The notes beneath the pieces are model-generated. The model made no database searches. It saw only the letters and a list, made by a program, of their open reading frames with translations, and was not told the origin of the DNA. Below, piece after piece: positions 34,042 through 42,035 of a stretch of DNA of 64,000 nucleotides. This DNA is from Micromonospora yangpuensis (GTDB lineage Bacteria; Actinomycetota; Actinomycetes; Mycobacteriales; Micromonosporaceae). The stretch lies in NCBI RefSeq assembly GCF_900091615.1, contig NZ_FMIA01000002.1, positions 3,534,001-3,598,000 of the forward strand. The letters are read 5' to 3'. Both the position numbers and the translations under genes were made by a program. The stretch's first letter is position 1, and each line of letters begins with the position of its first letter.

Positions 34042-34286
34042 TAACCGATCGTTCCTGTTGTTCCGGGGTGTGACCCACGACACCAGCAGGCCCCGGCAGG
34101 GGTCCACCGCCCCGCCTGCCTGCGTGGCTATTGCGTCAGCGGCGATGAACTTTCCACGCCCACGTCGACCCGAGGACCCGGCAAACCGCGACCCGCCGAT
34201 TCGAATACGCCGCATATTGTTGCGGATTTGCCCGGTGGTGGGTCAGACTTTTACCCACACCAGCCACACACAAGGAGTAATCGGCG

Positions 34287-34631
34287 ATGGCCAGGAAAGT
34301 AATCACTGTTCTGACCGACGATCTCGACGGCGGAAAGGCCGATCGCACCGTCGAGTTCAGTCTGGACGGCGTCGCGTACACCATCGACGTGTCCGACGAG
34401 AACGCCGGGGTGCTGCGGAAGGCGCTCGACCCCTACATCAATGCCGGTCGGCGGGTCGGTCGCGCGCCGGCCGAGGCTGCCCGGACCAGCCGGCGAGCTG
34501 GCCGTCCCATCTCCGGAATGGACCGCGAGCAGAACCGGGCCATCCGGGAATGGGCGGCCAAGAACGGCTACGAAATCTCCGAGCGGGGGCGGATCCCGGT
34601 CTCGGTGGTCGAGGCGTACAAGAGCCGCTGA
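34287..34631 (+). CDS. lsr2: Nucleoid-associated protein Lsr2
   Basis: H-NS-like DNA-bridging xenogeneic silencer, 114 residues, the usual size. The N-terminal dimerisation domain reads MARKVITVLTDDLDGGKADR and TVEFSLDGVAYTIDVSDEN. After a basic linker (TSRRAGRPISGMDREQNRA) comes the DNA-binding domain IREWAAKNGYEISERGRIP, whose RGR is the AT-hook-like minor-groove motif. AAGGAG stands 9 nt before the ATG. A long AT-richer leader separates it from the divergent lon promoter. It may silence AT-rich foreign DNA genome-wide. Confidence 0.95.
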   Translation: MARKVITVLTDDLDGGKADRTVEFSLDGVAYTIDVSDENAGVLRKALDPYINAGRRVGRAPAEAARTSRRAGRPISGMDREQNRAIREWAAKNGYEISERGRIPVSVVEAYKSR

Positions 34632-34851
34632 GCCGGGGGTTCGACGGCACCGGGGCCGGGGCCAGGGCTGAGAAATCAGCGCTGCCCCGGCGGGATTCGG
34701 CGCGCAATTTCCACCGCTGGCGCACTGCGGCCGGCAGAATATCCACCAACCCACTCGCGTACGGTGCGGGCATACGGCGCCGGTCGGACCAGCCAAGGGC
34801 GTGAGCCAATCCCGGCCCGGGACGGTTCCGATCCCACTCGCGACGACCAAC

Positions 34852-34882
34852 GGGGCCGTCCGGGGATTCCCCGGACGGCCCC
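34852..34882. terminator. Strong bidirectional terminator hairpin
   Basis: Two perfect 14-nt arms, GGGGCCGTCCGGGG and its complement, flank a 3-nt loop (ATT) between the convergent lsr2 and secreted-protein genes. Confidence 0.85.
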
Positions 34883-34909
34883 GCCGTCACTACTCCCGGC
34901 CGCGCCGGC

Positions 34910-36172
34910 TCAGTTGACTTCGATCCGGACCACGTCGAAGGCCGGGGTCTGGTTGGCCCGCTCCATCATCGGCAGCCGGTGGGAACCGTCGCCGGCCCAG
35001 ACCGCACACTGCGCGGTGCCCTGCTGCGGCAGTCCGGCCACCTGGATCGCCACCTCGTCGGGGTTGCGACCGCCGCCGCCGTCCTCGGTCGCCACGAAGA
35101 ACGCCGGGGCGGGTGCCGGGTCGGGTGCCTGGTCGGTGTTGCCGAGCATCCGGCAGGCGGTGTGGAAGTGACCTCGGGTCAGCCCCTCACCGTTGAGCAC
35201 CGAGCTCTCCAGGTAGTACCCGCCCTGGCCGGCCGCGAGGAAGCGGTCCCGCACCAGGTTGCGGGTCGAGATCCGCAGGGTGAAGGCCTGGTTGGCCTGC
35301 ACCTGCTGGGGGAACTCGGTGATCAACAACGAGGGGTTGTTGCCGGCGGCGCCGACCTCACCGAACGCGGTGCTGATGCACCGGTTGCCGTTCTGGAAGC
35401 CGTCGTGCGGCTGCAACCGGCTGTTCTCACAGTTCTGGGCCAGCACGTCGAGGCCGTTGTTGGGGTTGTTGTTGCCACCCCCGTTGTTACCGCCCCCGTT
35501 GTTGCCACCGTTGTTGTTGCCGTTGCCGCCGTTGTTGCCGTTGCCGCCGCCGTTGTTGCCGTTGTTCGGGTTGGCGTTGACCACGGTGCAGGTGGCCAGC
35601 TCGTCGAGGCCCTGCGGGCGGTCGGCGACCCGGCCGATGGCGGTGGCGATCCGGTTCAGCGTCGCCCGCCGCTTGTCCGCCAGCGGACCGAGGATCGCAT
35701 TGTTGATGAAGGCCTGCCCGTTGCGCCCCTCCGCCGCCAGCCGCCGGTTGGCGTCGTTGATCTGGCTGCCGAGCAGGGTCAGGTTGCGCGAGACCTCGTT
35801 CTGGGCACGGGCCGGGATCTCCCGGGGCAGCTTCGCGGTCACGTCCGGGCAGCTGATCGTGGACACCGCGTTACCGGCCCGCAGCGAACGGCATTCCGCG
35901 ACGGACATCTGACCGTCACCCCAGTAGTTGCGGACGTCCCGCCCGTTCTGCTGGTTGACCGTGACCCCCGCGGCACTGCTGGCGGTGGCCCCGGGGCTCG
36001 GCGCGACGCACTCGGCAGCGACCGTCCGGGTACGCGACGGCTTGTCTCCGGCGGACGAGATCTGGGTAACGGCGACGATGCCGCCGAAGACCGCAAGCGT
36101 ACCGACCGCGGCGATCACCCGCTTGCTCCGCGCGTTACCGGATGACCGTCGCGCCCGTGTGGACCTGCGCAT
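34910..36172 (-). CDS. Secreted protein with Asn/Gly-rich linker (uncharacterised)
   Basis: Exported protein of 420 residues, function unknown. A basic N-terminus and TM/signal (VIAAVGTLAVFGGIVAVTQ) are at about 18-38. The first domain (about 50-200) contains QNGRDVRNYWGDGQMSVAEC and CPDVTAKLPREIPARAQNEV. The middle is a low-complexity linker of about 45 residues of Asn and Gly (NGGNGNNNGGNNGGG). The second domain (about 250-420) has QNCENSRLQPHDGFQNGNRC, TRGHFHTACRML and TAQCAVWAGDGSHRLPM, with Cys residues likely disulfide-bonded. AAGGAGAA before the ATG is a good ribosome site. Probably a wall-associated or matrix protein of mycelial actinomycetes; no enzyme motif seen. Confidence 0.75.
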   Translation of the reverse strand: MRRSTRARRSSGNARSKRVIAAVGTLAVFGGIVAVTQISSAGDKPSRTRTVAAECVAPSPGATASSAAGVTVNQQNGRDVRNYWGDGQMSVAECRSLRAGNAVSTISCPDVTAKLPREIPARAQNEVSRNLTLLGSQINDANRRLAAEGRNGQAFINNAILGPLADKRRATLNRIATAIGRVADRPQGLDELATCTVVNANPNNGNNGGGNGNNGGNGNNNGGNNGGGNNGGGNNNPNNGLDVLAQNCENSRLQPHDGFQNGNRCISTAFGEVGAAGNNPSLLITEFPQQVQANQAFTLRISTRNLVRDRFLAAGQGGYYLESSVLNGEGLTRGHFHTACRMLGNTDQAPDPAPAPAFFVATEDGGGGRNPDEVAIQVAGLPQQGTAQCAVWAGDGSHRLPMMERANQTPAFDVVRIEVN

Positions 36173-36492
36173 CGAATTGTTCTCCTTCTCGATCCGGTAG
36201 TTGACTCGTGTCCTCGGCGGACCGACGGGAATTCAGGTGAACGCCGCGTCGAGGAGCACTGCGACACCTCCGGCCGCACGTCGATGACCGACGATGCCCT
36301 TTCCGCACCGTCGCCCACGCCTGGGGCGCGGGTGGAAGATCCTGTCCATTCGCGCATGAGTACGGAGCCACGGCGGCCAGGGTTCAACCCGTACCCGCGA
36401 TCCTCGGAGGAATTTTCGGCGCGCCCGCCGCCGGCCGCGAACGGGCCGGTTCTCACCCCCGGTGACCTGGGACGCTCACCCGGAGGTGGTGA
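36173..36492. other. Intergenic region upstream of secreted-protein gene
   Basis: 320 bp with no credible gene. It presumably holds the promoter of the secreted-protein gene (AT-richer patches near 36180-36200 and 36405-36420). CTCACCCCCGGTGACC near 36455-36470 could be a small hairpin. Overlapping frames here look like shadow translations. Confidence 0.4.
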
Positions 36493-37386
36493 TCAGTCCA
36501 CGCAGAGATGTTCGAAGGCGAAGCCGTCGGCGAACTCGTCCCGCCGCGACCGCAACGCCAGGATGTCGGCCCGCAACTGCGACCGGGAGACCACATCCGT
36601 CGGCACGGTGTCGAACCCACGCAGCCGTTCGCCGATCGCCACGGCCGCCAGGTCCTCGGCCAACCGGGCGGTCGGCACCCCCCGGACGACCCGGTGGTCA
36701 CGCACCGACACCCGTTCCACCAGACAGGAGTCCGGCCCCACCGTGACCCAGCTCCACCCCTCGGCCGGTCCGTCGGTCCACCGCACGTGCAGACCACGCA
36801 CGATCGGGTCGACCAGGTGACCGCTGACGTACGCCTCGACGGCCGCGGCCCGGGCCAGCGCGCCCAGGTCGTTGACGGGGCCGCGGCGCCCGTCCGGCAG
36901 CCGGCCGAGGATGTCGCGGAACCCCACCGGCGGCGGGCTGTGCGGGGTCGGTGTCACCGGCTCCGCGGACGTGAGCGCCGCGTAGTGCCGGGCATCGAGC
37001 AGGTACCCGACGATCTGCCGACCGTGCGACCCGGCACGCAGCGTCGGCGAGCTGATCCGCAGCAGCGGCAGGCCGACGGCCGCACAGACCACGTCGGTCA
37101 TCCGCCGCTCCCGCTGCTGCGCACCACCGGGCACCGCCGGCGGGCCGACCTCGACGGCGAACCTCGGGTGCCCGGTGTCGGCGGCGCAGACGACCAGGTC
37201 GAGCCCCGCCCGCACGGCCGCGCTCCACTGGTTACCGGTCACCCCGGGTGGACGGCGGTGCACCAGCTCACCGAGTCGCCGGTCGGTGTGCACCAGGTGC
37301 CCGTGGCGGCGCAGCACCGGGCCACGTCCGGTGTCGTCGGGCAGCGCGCGCAACCACGCGCCGTCGTCACTGTCGGTGCGCGCCAT
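36493..37386 (-). CDS. DUF2726 domain-containing protein
   Basis: Cytoplasmic protein of 297 residues. The central part fits DUF2726, a nuclease-like fold: a conserved hydrophobic strand with acidic end (PRFAVEVGPPAV), then the RERRMTDVVCAAVGLPLLRI pattern seen in restriction-endonuclease-like domains. The usual catalytic D-(E/Q)xK is only partly seen (EVGP), so activity is doubtful. The C-terminus is Arg-rich (LAEDLAAVAIGERLRGFD). Start taken at ATG 37386 (MARTDSDDG); longer frames upstream are antisense to the divergent gene. Divergent by 96 bp from the DICT gene, which may share its promoter region. Confidence 0.6.
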   Translation of the reverse strand: MARTDSDDGAWLRALPDDTGRGPVLRRHGHLVHTDRRLGELVHRRPPGVTGNQWSAAVRAGLDLVVCAADTGHPRFAVEVGPPAVPGGAQQRERRMTDVVCAAVGLPLLRISSPTLRAGSHGRQIVGYLLDARHYAALTSAEPVTPTPHSPPPVGFRDILGRLPDGRRGPVNDLGALARAAAVEAYVSGHLVDPIVRGLHVRWTDGPAEGWSWVTVGPDSCLVERVSVRDHRVVRGVPTARLAEDLAAVAIGERLRGFDTVPTDVVSRSQLRADILALRSRRDEFADGFAFEHLCVD

Positions 37387-37482
37387 CCGCCTGGTCCATT
37401 CGTGTGCCGTCGACCGGCCCGAGTCTAGGCCCCGGATCATGGCCGAGGCGGCACGGGCGCGGCGGCCCGTTAGGCTCGCGGG

Positions 37483-38598
37483 GTGCTGCCCCATGGACCG
37501 GTCCCCGATCGACTGACCAAGCGCAGCCTGGTCACCGTTTCGCATGCCATCGAACAGGCCGCGCTGGCCACTGCCGAGGACGGTCCGCTGGTCGTCTTCG
37601 CGCTGTTCCAGCGCCTGCCGTACTTCGACCGGGAGCGACGCCGCTACGCGCGGATCGCCGCCCGGTCGGCGGTCACCGTCGTCGGCATGGTCGGTGGCGC
37701 CCCACCGCAGTTGCCCGCCGGGGTGTCCGGCGTGACTGTCGACGAGCAGCACGAGCTGGCCCGGGAGTGGACAGTGCTGGCGCTGACCCCGCGCTTCGGG
37801 GCGGTGCTGGTGGCCCACGACCTCGGTGAGGTGGCCCCGGACGCGGTCACCCTGGAGGCGGGGCGGCTGTTCGCCGGCGGCTGGAGCTTTCGCCGGGACG
37901 AGGCACTGCACGAGGTGCTGCGGCTACGCGAACTCTTCGACGACCAACTGCCCGCTCCGGTCCGGTCCGTGGTGGACGAGACGGTCAGCCGGGTCCGGGA
38001 CCTGCCCGCCACCCCGGGTGAGGCCCGGGCCGAGGCGGCGGTACGGCTGCTGGCCGGACGGGTAGGCGGAGCCCGCCCCGCCGCGACGGCGTCAGCGGAG
38101 ACTACCGACGAGCCGACCCGGCTGCTCGACGAGCCGGCGATGGCCCGCTGGACCTCCGCCGACGGGGTGACCGCCTCCGGCGTCCTGCCGGTGGCGCTGA
38201 TCGGCGTCCGGGTCGACGATCCGGCCGGCTCACCGGACCGGGTGATCCGACGCAGCGTCGCCCGGGAGACCCAGGCGGTGCTCGGCGCGCTGACCGCCAC
38301 GCTCGGCCCGGCCGACCGGGCAGTACGCCTCGACGAACGGGAGTACCTGCTGGTCCTGCCGGCGCTGACCGAGGAGCAGGCGGTCGGAGCCGCGCACCGG
38401 GTACACGAGTCACTGGCCGGACTGGCCCGGTCGTACCCGTTCGTCACCTTCGCCGTGCACACCGTGGTCGCCGTGACGGCCCGGCGGCCGCTGCCGGTGG
38501 CCGACGTGCGGCACGCGCTGCGGTGGGCGGTACGCGAGGGCGTACCGGTGGCCACCGTCGCCGCCGCCCCCACCGGCGTCACCGTCGACGGGCGCTGA
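37483..38598 (+). CDS. DICT sensory-domain protein with degenerate GGDEF-like C-terminus
   Basis: Signalling protein of 371 residues. The N-terminal DICT domain (about 12-150) reads LTKRSLVTVSHAIEQAALA, VVFALFQRLPYFDRERRRYAR and LTPRFGAVLVAHDLGE, the region linked to light or cyclic-nucleotide sensing. The middle holds helical FRRDEALHEVLRLRELFDDQ. The C-terminal 130 residues (EREYLLVLPALTEEQAVGAAH, FVTFAVHTVVAVTARRPLP) resemble a GGDEF fold but lack a GG(D/E)EF motif, so no cyclase activity is expected. It starts with GTG at 37483 without a strong ribosome site. Confidence 0.72.
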   Translation: MLPHGPVPDRLTKRSLVTVSHAIEQAALATAEDGPLVVFALFQRLPYFDRERRRYARIAARSAVTVVGMVGGAPPQLPAGVSGVTVDEQHELAREWTVLALTPRFGAVLVAHDLGEVAPDAVTLEAGRLFAGGWSFRRDEALHEVLRLRELFDDQLPAPVRSVVDETVSRVRDLPATPGEARAEAAVRLLAGRVGGARPAATASAETTDEPTRLLDEPAMARWTSADGVTASGVLPVALIGVRVDDPAGSPDRVIRRSVARETQAVLGALTATLGPADRAVRLDEREYLLVLPALTEEQAVGAAHRVHESLAGLARSYPFVTFAVHTVVAVTARRPLPVADVRHALRWAVREGVPVATVAAAPTGVTVDGR

Positions 38599-38609
38599 CG
38601 CCGGGCGAG

Positions 38610-38687
38610 GTCGAGGCGATCCGGACCCCGACGGGGTCGAGGCGATCCGGACCCCGACGGGGTCGAGGCGATGCGGACCCCGACGGG
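38610..38687. repeat. 26-bp tandem repeat, three copies
   Basis: Unit GTCGAGGCGATCCGGACCCC followed by GACGGG, at 38610-38635, 38636-38661 and 38662-38687 (one mismatch), then a partial fourth (GTCGA). It lies 12 bp past the stop of the DICT gene. Confidence 0.95.
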
Positions 38688-38828
38688 GTCGACTGCCCCG
38701 GGAACCACGGGTCGAAGGTCCCGGCGGACACCGGCCCGGTCGGCCCTGCCCGAGGACCCCGCGGCGGCGTGTGATGGGGGTGTGCCACCCGACGTGCGGG
38801 GCGCGGCACAGGAAGGGACGTGGAAACC

Positions 38829-39377
38829 ATGACCGCCACCATCGAGCGGACCACCACCGCCAGCGGAGCCACGACGGTCGAGCACCCCCGGCAGCGGGCC
38901 GCCCGGTACGTCTTCGCGGGCATCCGGATCGCCCTGGGCTGGACGTTCCTGTGGGCCTTCGTCGACAAGCTGTTCGGCCTGGGCTTCGCCACCGGGTCGG
39001 AGAACGCCTGGCTCAACGGCGGCAGCCCCACCAAGGGTTTCCTCGGCTTCGCCGCCAGCGGCCCCTTCCAGGGGCTCTACCAGGGCATCGCCGGTGCGGC
39101 CTGGGCCGACTGGCTGTTCATGGCGGGGCTCGCCGGCATCGGCACGGCCCTGCTGCTCGGCATCGGCATGCGGGTCGCGGCGGTCGCCGGTGGGCTGCTC
39201 TACGTGCTGATGTGGACCGCCGTACTACCTCCGGAGAACAACCCCTTCATGGACGAGCACCTGGTGAACGCGGCGTTGCTGGCCGGCCTGGCGCTGGTCG
39301 ACGCCGGTGACACGCTCGGCCTGGGCCGGGTCTGGGCAAATCTGCCCCTGGTACGGCGCCTGCCCTGGCTGCGCTGA
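38829..39377 (+). CDS. DoxX-like membrane protein (TQO large-subunit type)
   Basis: Four-TM protein of 182 residues. Parts are RYVFAGIRIALGWTFLWAFV, DKLFGLGFATGSENAWLNGG, SPTKGFLGF and a helix with LAGIGTALLLGIGMRVAAVAG. The conserved ENNPFMDEHLVNAALL is typical of DoxX proteins of the thiosulfate:quinone oxidoreductase type. ATG at 38829 is preferred, 11 nt after GGAAGGG; a GTG at 38820 is too close. Redox role in the membrane is inferred from family. Second DoxX-type gene in the window, unrelated in position to the first. Confidence 0.82.
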   Translation: MTATIERTTTASGATTVEHPRQRAARYVFAGIRIALGWTFLWAFVDKLFGLGFATGSENAWLNGGSPTKGFLGFAASGPFQGLYQGIAGAAWADWLFMAGLAGIGTALLLGIGMRVAAVAGGLLYVLMWTAVLPPENNPFMDEHLVNAALLAGLALVDAGDTLGLGRVWANLPLVRRLPWLR

Positions 39378-39544
39378 ACCGGCCGGTGCCCTGCCCGGCG
39401 GGGCGGGTTCCGTTCGGTGGTGGGCGTCACCTGCGGGTGGCGCCCACCATCGACGGTTGCCGGGATGCCGCCGGGGATCGGTGGTTCACGATCGGGCAGG
39501 ATCAACCGTGACGGATCAGACGGATCGAGGTAGGAGGCCCACGC

Positions 39545-39913
39545 ATGGACAAGCCCGAGGTAGGCCCGATCGAGGGCGCGCCACCGGCCGACCTCGTGAT
39601 CGAGGACATCACTGTCGGCGAGGGGCCGGAGGCCCGCGCCGGACAGACCGCCCGGGTGCACTACGTCGGGGTGGCCCACTCCACCGGCGGCGAGTTCGAC
39701 GCCTCGTGGAACCGGGGCCAGCCCTTCGAGTTCCCGCTGGGTGGCGGACGGGTCATCGCCGGCTGGGACCAGGGTGTCGTCGGGATGCGGGTCGGCGGTC
39801 GCCGCCGGCTGACCATCCCGCCGCATCTGGGCTACGGCAACCAGGGCGCCGGCGGCCTGATCAAGCCGGGCGAGACCCTGGTCTTCGTGGTCGACCTACT
39901 CGACGTGCGCTGA
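39545..39913 (+). CDS. FKBP-type peptidyl-prolyl cis-trans isomerase
   Basis: Single-domain cytoplasmic FKBP of 122 residues, a protein-folding helper. The core is VHYVGVAHSTGGEFDASWNR, then PFEFPLGGGRVIAGWDQGVV, GMRVGGRRRLTIPPHLGYGN and VFVVDLLDVR. Conserved aromatic active-site residues (Tyr, Phe, Trp in FDASW and AGWDQG) are present. ATG is preceded by AGGAGG. The stop codon lies inside the first unit of a tandem repeat. Confidence 0.94.
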   Translation: MDKPEVGPIEGAPPADLVIEDITVGEGPEARAGQTARVHYVGVAHSTGGEFDASWNRGQPFEFPLGGGRVIAGWDQGVVGMRVGGRRRLTIPPHLGYGNQGAGGLIKPGETLVFVVDLLDVR

Positions 39914-39983
39914 GCGCAGCGAACACCACAAGACGCTGAGCGCAACGCACACCACAGACGCTGAGCGCAGCGAACACCGCAGG
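39908..39983. repeat. 25-26-bp imperfect tandem repeat, three copies
   Basis: Unit CGCTGAGCGCAGCGAACACC plus ACA(A/G)A begins at 39908, 39934 and 39959. The first copy includes the FKBP stop codon. GAGCGCAGCGAAC-like cores recall the GAGCGTAGCGAGG of the element at 45.8 kb. Confidence 0.9.
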
Positions 39984-40033
39984 TACCGAGCGCACGGACC
40001 GGACGGGTCCGATCACCCGCGGCGGTCGGTGGG

Positions 40034-40396
40034 TCAGGCGGCGGCCAGGGCGCAGTCCCTGGCCGCCGTCGTGCTCGTCTCGATCGGGATGACCCGGTGC
40101 AGGCCGGTGGCGCGCAGCACCCGGCTGACCACCGGATCCGGGTCGACCAGCACCAACTCGCCGCCGCGGGCCCGGATCCGCAGGTGCGCAGCGACCAGAG
40201 CCCGGACCCCGGTGGCCGAGAGCAGGCGCACGCCGGACAGGTGCAGCCGCAGCACCGGCCGGGCCGGTGCGGCCCACAGCGCGCCGCGCAGCTGGCCGAC
40301 CGTGGCCAGGTCGACCTCGCCGACCGCCCACACGTCCACCACGTGGTCGCCGATCCTCGTCCGCACGTCGAACCGGTCCTCGGTGCGCTCTGCCAT
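40034..40396 (-). CDS. STAS-domain protein, anti-sigma-factor-antagonist type
   Basis: SpoIIAA-like protein of 120 residues. Strand-helix order fits STAS: DRFDVRTRIGDHVVDVWAVG, EVDLATVGQLRGALW, VLRLHLSGVRLLSATGVRAL and GELVLVDPDPVVSRVLRATG. The phosphorylatable D-S-S-G loop reads L-S-A-T-G here, so the Ser and Thr are candidates but the motif is atypical. It starts MAERTEDRFD at 40396. No partner kinase (RsbW-type) is adjacent; it likely acts in a partner-switching cascade elsewhere. Confidence 0.82.
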   Translation of the reverse strand: MAERTEDRFDVRTRIGDHVVDVWAVGEVDLATVGQLRGALWAAPARPVLRLHLSGVRLLSATGVRALVAAHLRIRARGGELVLVDPDPVVSRVLRATGLHRVIPIETSTTAARDCALAAA

Positions 40397-40574
40397 GGCA
40401 GAAACCTATCCTCGACCACCGACAGTTCCACCCGTCCACGGGCCGAATTCAGGGTCCACCCCGGGTAGACCCTGAACACCCCCGGTCTCCTCCGCAGGGA
40501 TGACCCTGGTCAGCAGGCTGTCGGGGTCAACCCCCGCCCCGCCGCCGCAGTCAACGGGACACCGTCGTCCGGGT

Positions 40575-40646
40575 AGGACCCGCCCGGGTCAGCCGCCGGA
40601 CGCGGAGGGACAGGACCCGCCCGGGTCAGCCGCCGGACGCGGAGGG
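40575..40646. repeat. 35-bp direct repeat covering a stop codon region, 37-bp period
   Basis: AGGACCCGCCCGGGTCAGCC and the next 15 nt occur at 40575-40609 and again at 40612-40646. The second copy encodes the last residues and stop of the L,D-transpeptidase; the first lies just past it. Confidence 0.95.
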
Positions 40647-41894
40647 GACCGGTGCCGGCGAGCCGCCGGCCATCTTGCCCGGGTCGCCCTGGCTGGGCGC
40701 GGACGGTTGCAGCCCGGCCGGCACCGGCAGGGCGCTGCCCTTGACGTACTCGTCCCAGCTGACGTTCCAGGCGGTCCAGCCGTTGCCGGGTTGCAGCGGC
40801 ACCTCGGTGCCCTTGACGGTGATCAGGTCACCGACCTGGGTCACCCCCATCAGCCAGTCGGCGGCGCTGGAGGAGACGTTGGCGCAGCCGTGCGAGACGT
40901 TGGTGTTGCCCTGGTCGCCCTCGGACCAGGGTGCGGCGTGGATGAACTCCCCACCCCAGGTGTACCGCTGGGCGTCCTCGACGTCGACGACGTAGCCGCC
41001 GTCCGGTTCACCCCGGGTGTCGAAGGTGGTGAACTCGTGCTTCTCCATGATCACCATCTTGCCGCTGGAGCTGGGGGTGCTCGGCTTGCCGAGGCTGACC
41101 GGGATCCTGCGGGCGAGCTTGCCGTCCTGGAAGACCGACATCTGCTTGGTGGCGTTGTCGACCTCCAGGGAGACCTGCCTGCCGATCTTCGAGGTGGCGG
41201 TGCGGTCGGCGTCGCCGACGAGGTTCTTGCCGATCGGCAGGCCCTGCAACGCCGACCGGACGCTGATCCGGGTGCCGGTCCGCCAGAAGTCCGGCGCGCG
41301 GTAGTAGACCTGGGTGCCGTCGCCGATCCAGGACCAGACACCGGGTTGCGGGGGGTCGGTCTTGACGAACAACCGTCGTTGTACGTCCGCCCGGGCTTCC
41401 TTGGGAATGGGCGGGTCGAATGCCACCGTCACCGGCATCGCGGTGCCGTACGTCCGGTTACCGACGAAATAGAGCGTACTGGTGACCGCCGGTTTCGACG
41501 ATTCCGCCATGGTGGTGAAAGTGGTCTTCCGGGTGGTGGTCCGCCCGGAGTCGCCTGTCGCGGTGACCTCGGCGGTATAGGTGCGTTTGGGTTTCAGGGG
41601 CTGGTTCGGCACCCAGGTCGAGCCGTCCTCGCGGGGCTCGGCAGGCACCTGCCCGCCCTTGTCGTCGGTGATCCGCACGCCGGTGATCCGACCTCCGGTC
41701 ACGGTGGCGCCCACCTCGGCGCTGACCGGAGTGTCCCGGGACCGGTCGGCCGGTGTCACCTCGCTGACCTCAGGCGGTTTCGCCTCGGCCTCGGCCCGCT
41801 CGGCGCCGCCGCGCTGCACGGTGCACCCGGCGACCGCCGACGGTGCGACCACGATCGCCACCGTCAGTAGACCCAACCGCCGCCTCAATCGCAT
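40626..41894 (-). CDS. L,D-transpeptidase lipoprotein (Ldt, Ig-like plus YkuD)
   Basis: Cell-wall enzyme of 422 residues forming 3-3 cross-links in peptidoglycan. Lipobox SAVAGC ends the signal at about 23. Ig-like domains follow (VSEVTPADRSRDTPVSAEVG, PVTVAFDPPIPKEARADVQ). The YkuD domain shows SLEVDNATKQMSVFQDGKLA, FTTFDTRGEPDGG and the catalytic SHGCANVSSSAADWL with the nucleophile Cys. The tail has a Trp-rich GWTAWNVSWDEYVKGSAL, a C-terminal subdomain as in LdtMt2. ATG at 41894 has GGGGGG upstream; an in-frame start at 41939 would spoil the signal peptide. Gives beta-lactam-tolerant cross-links. Confidence 0.93.
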   Translation of the reverse strand: MRLRRRLGLLTVAIVVAPSAVAGCTVQRGGAERAEAEAKPPEVSEVTPADRSRDTPVSAEVGATVTGGRITGVRITDDKGGQVPAEPREDGSTWVPNQPLKPKRTYTAEVTATGDSGRTTTRKTTFTTMAESSKPAVTSTLYFVGNRTYGTAMPVTVAFDPPIPKEARADVQRRLFVKTDPPQPGVWSWIGDGTQVYYRAPDFWRTGTRISVRSALQGLPIGKNLVGDADRTATSKIGRQVSLEVDNATKQMSVFQDGKLARRIPVSLGKPSTPSSSGKMVIMEKHEFTTFDTRGEPDGGYVVDVEDAQRYTWGGEFIHAAPWSEGDQGNTNVSHGCANVSSSAADWLMGVTQVGDLITVKGTEVPLQPGNGWTAWNVSWDEYVKGSALPVPAGLQPSAPSQGDPGKMAGGSPAPVPSASGG

Positions 41895-41988
41895 GACATC
41901 CCCCCGTCTCACTGCCGTCCCGCTCATTGTCGCGACCATCGGGGGCCACCGTTGCAGGTTTTACACATTTACCGCAGTGATTAGATCC

Positions 41989-42006
41989 GACAATTGCCCG
42001 ATTGTC
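41989..42006. promoter_or_regulatory. Perfect 6-bp inverted repeat in the L,D-transpeptidase leader
   Basis: GACAAT-TGCCCG-ATTGTC is an exact inverted repeat in the AT-richer gap (41895-42035), about 95-110 bp before the transpeptidase start. It could be an operator or end signal of the beta-helix gene; no T-run follows. Confidence 0.4.
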
Positions 42007-42035
42007 CGGGAAAGCGAGGCGACGACGGTCTGGCG

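Noticed and set aside
36284-36820. 178-codon plus-strand open frame
   Set aside because: Overlaps the DUF2726 gene antisense and has no ribosome site or domain.
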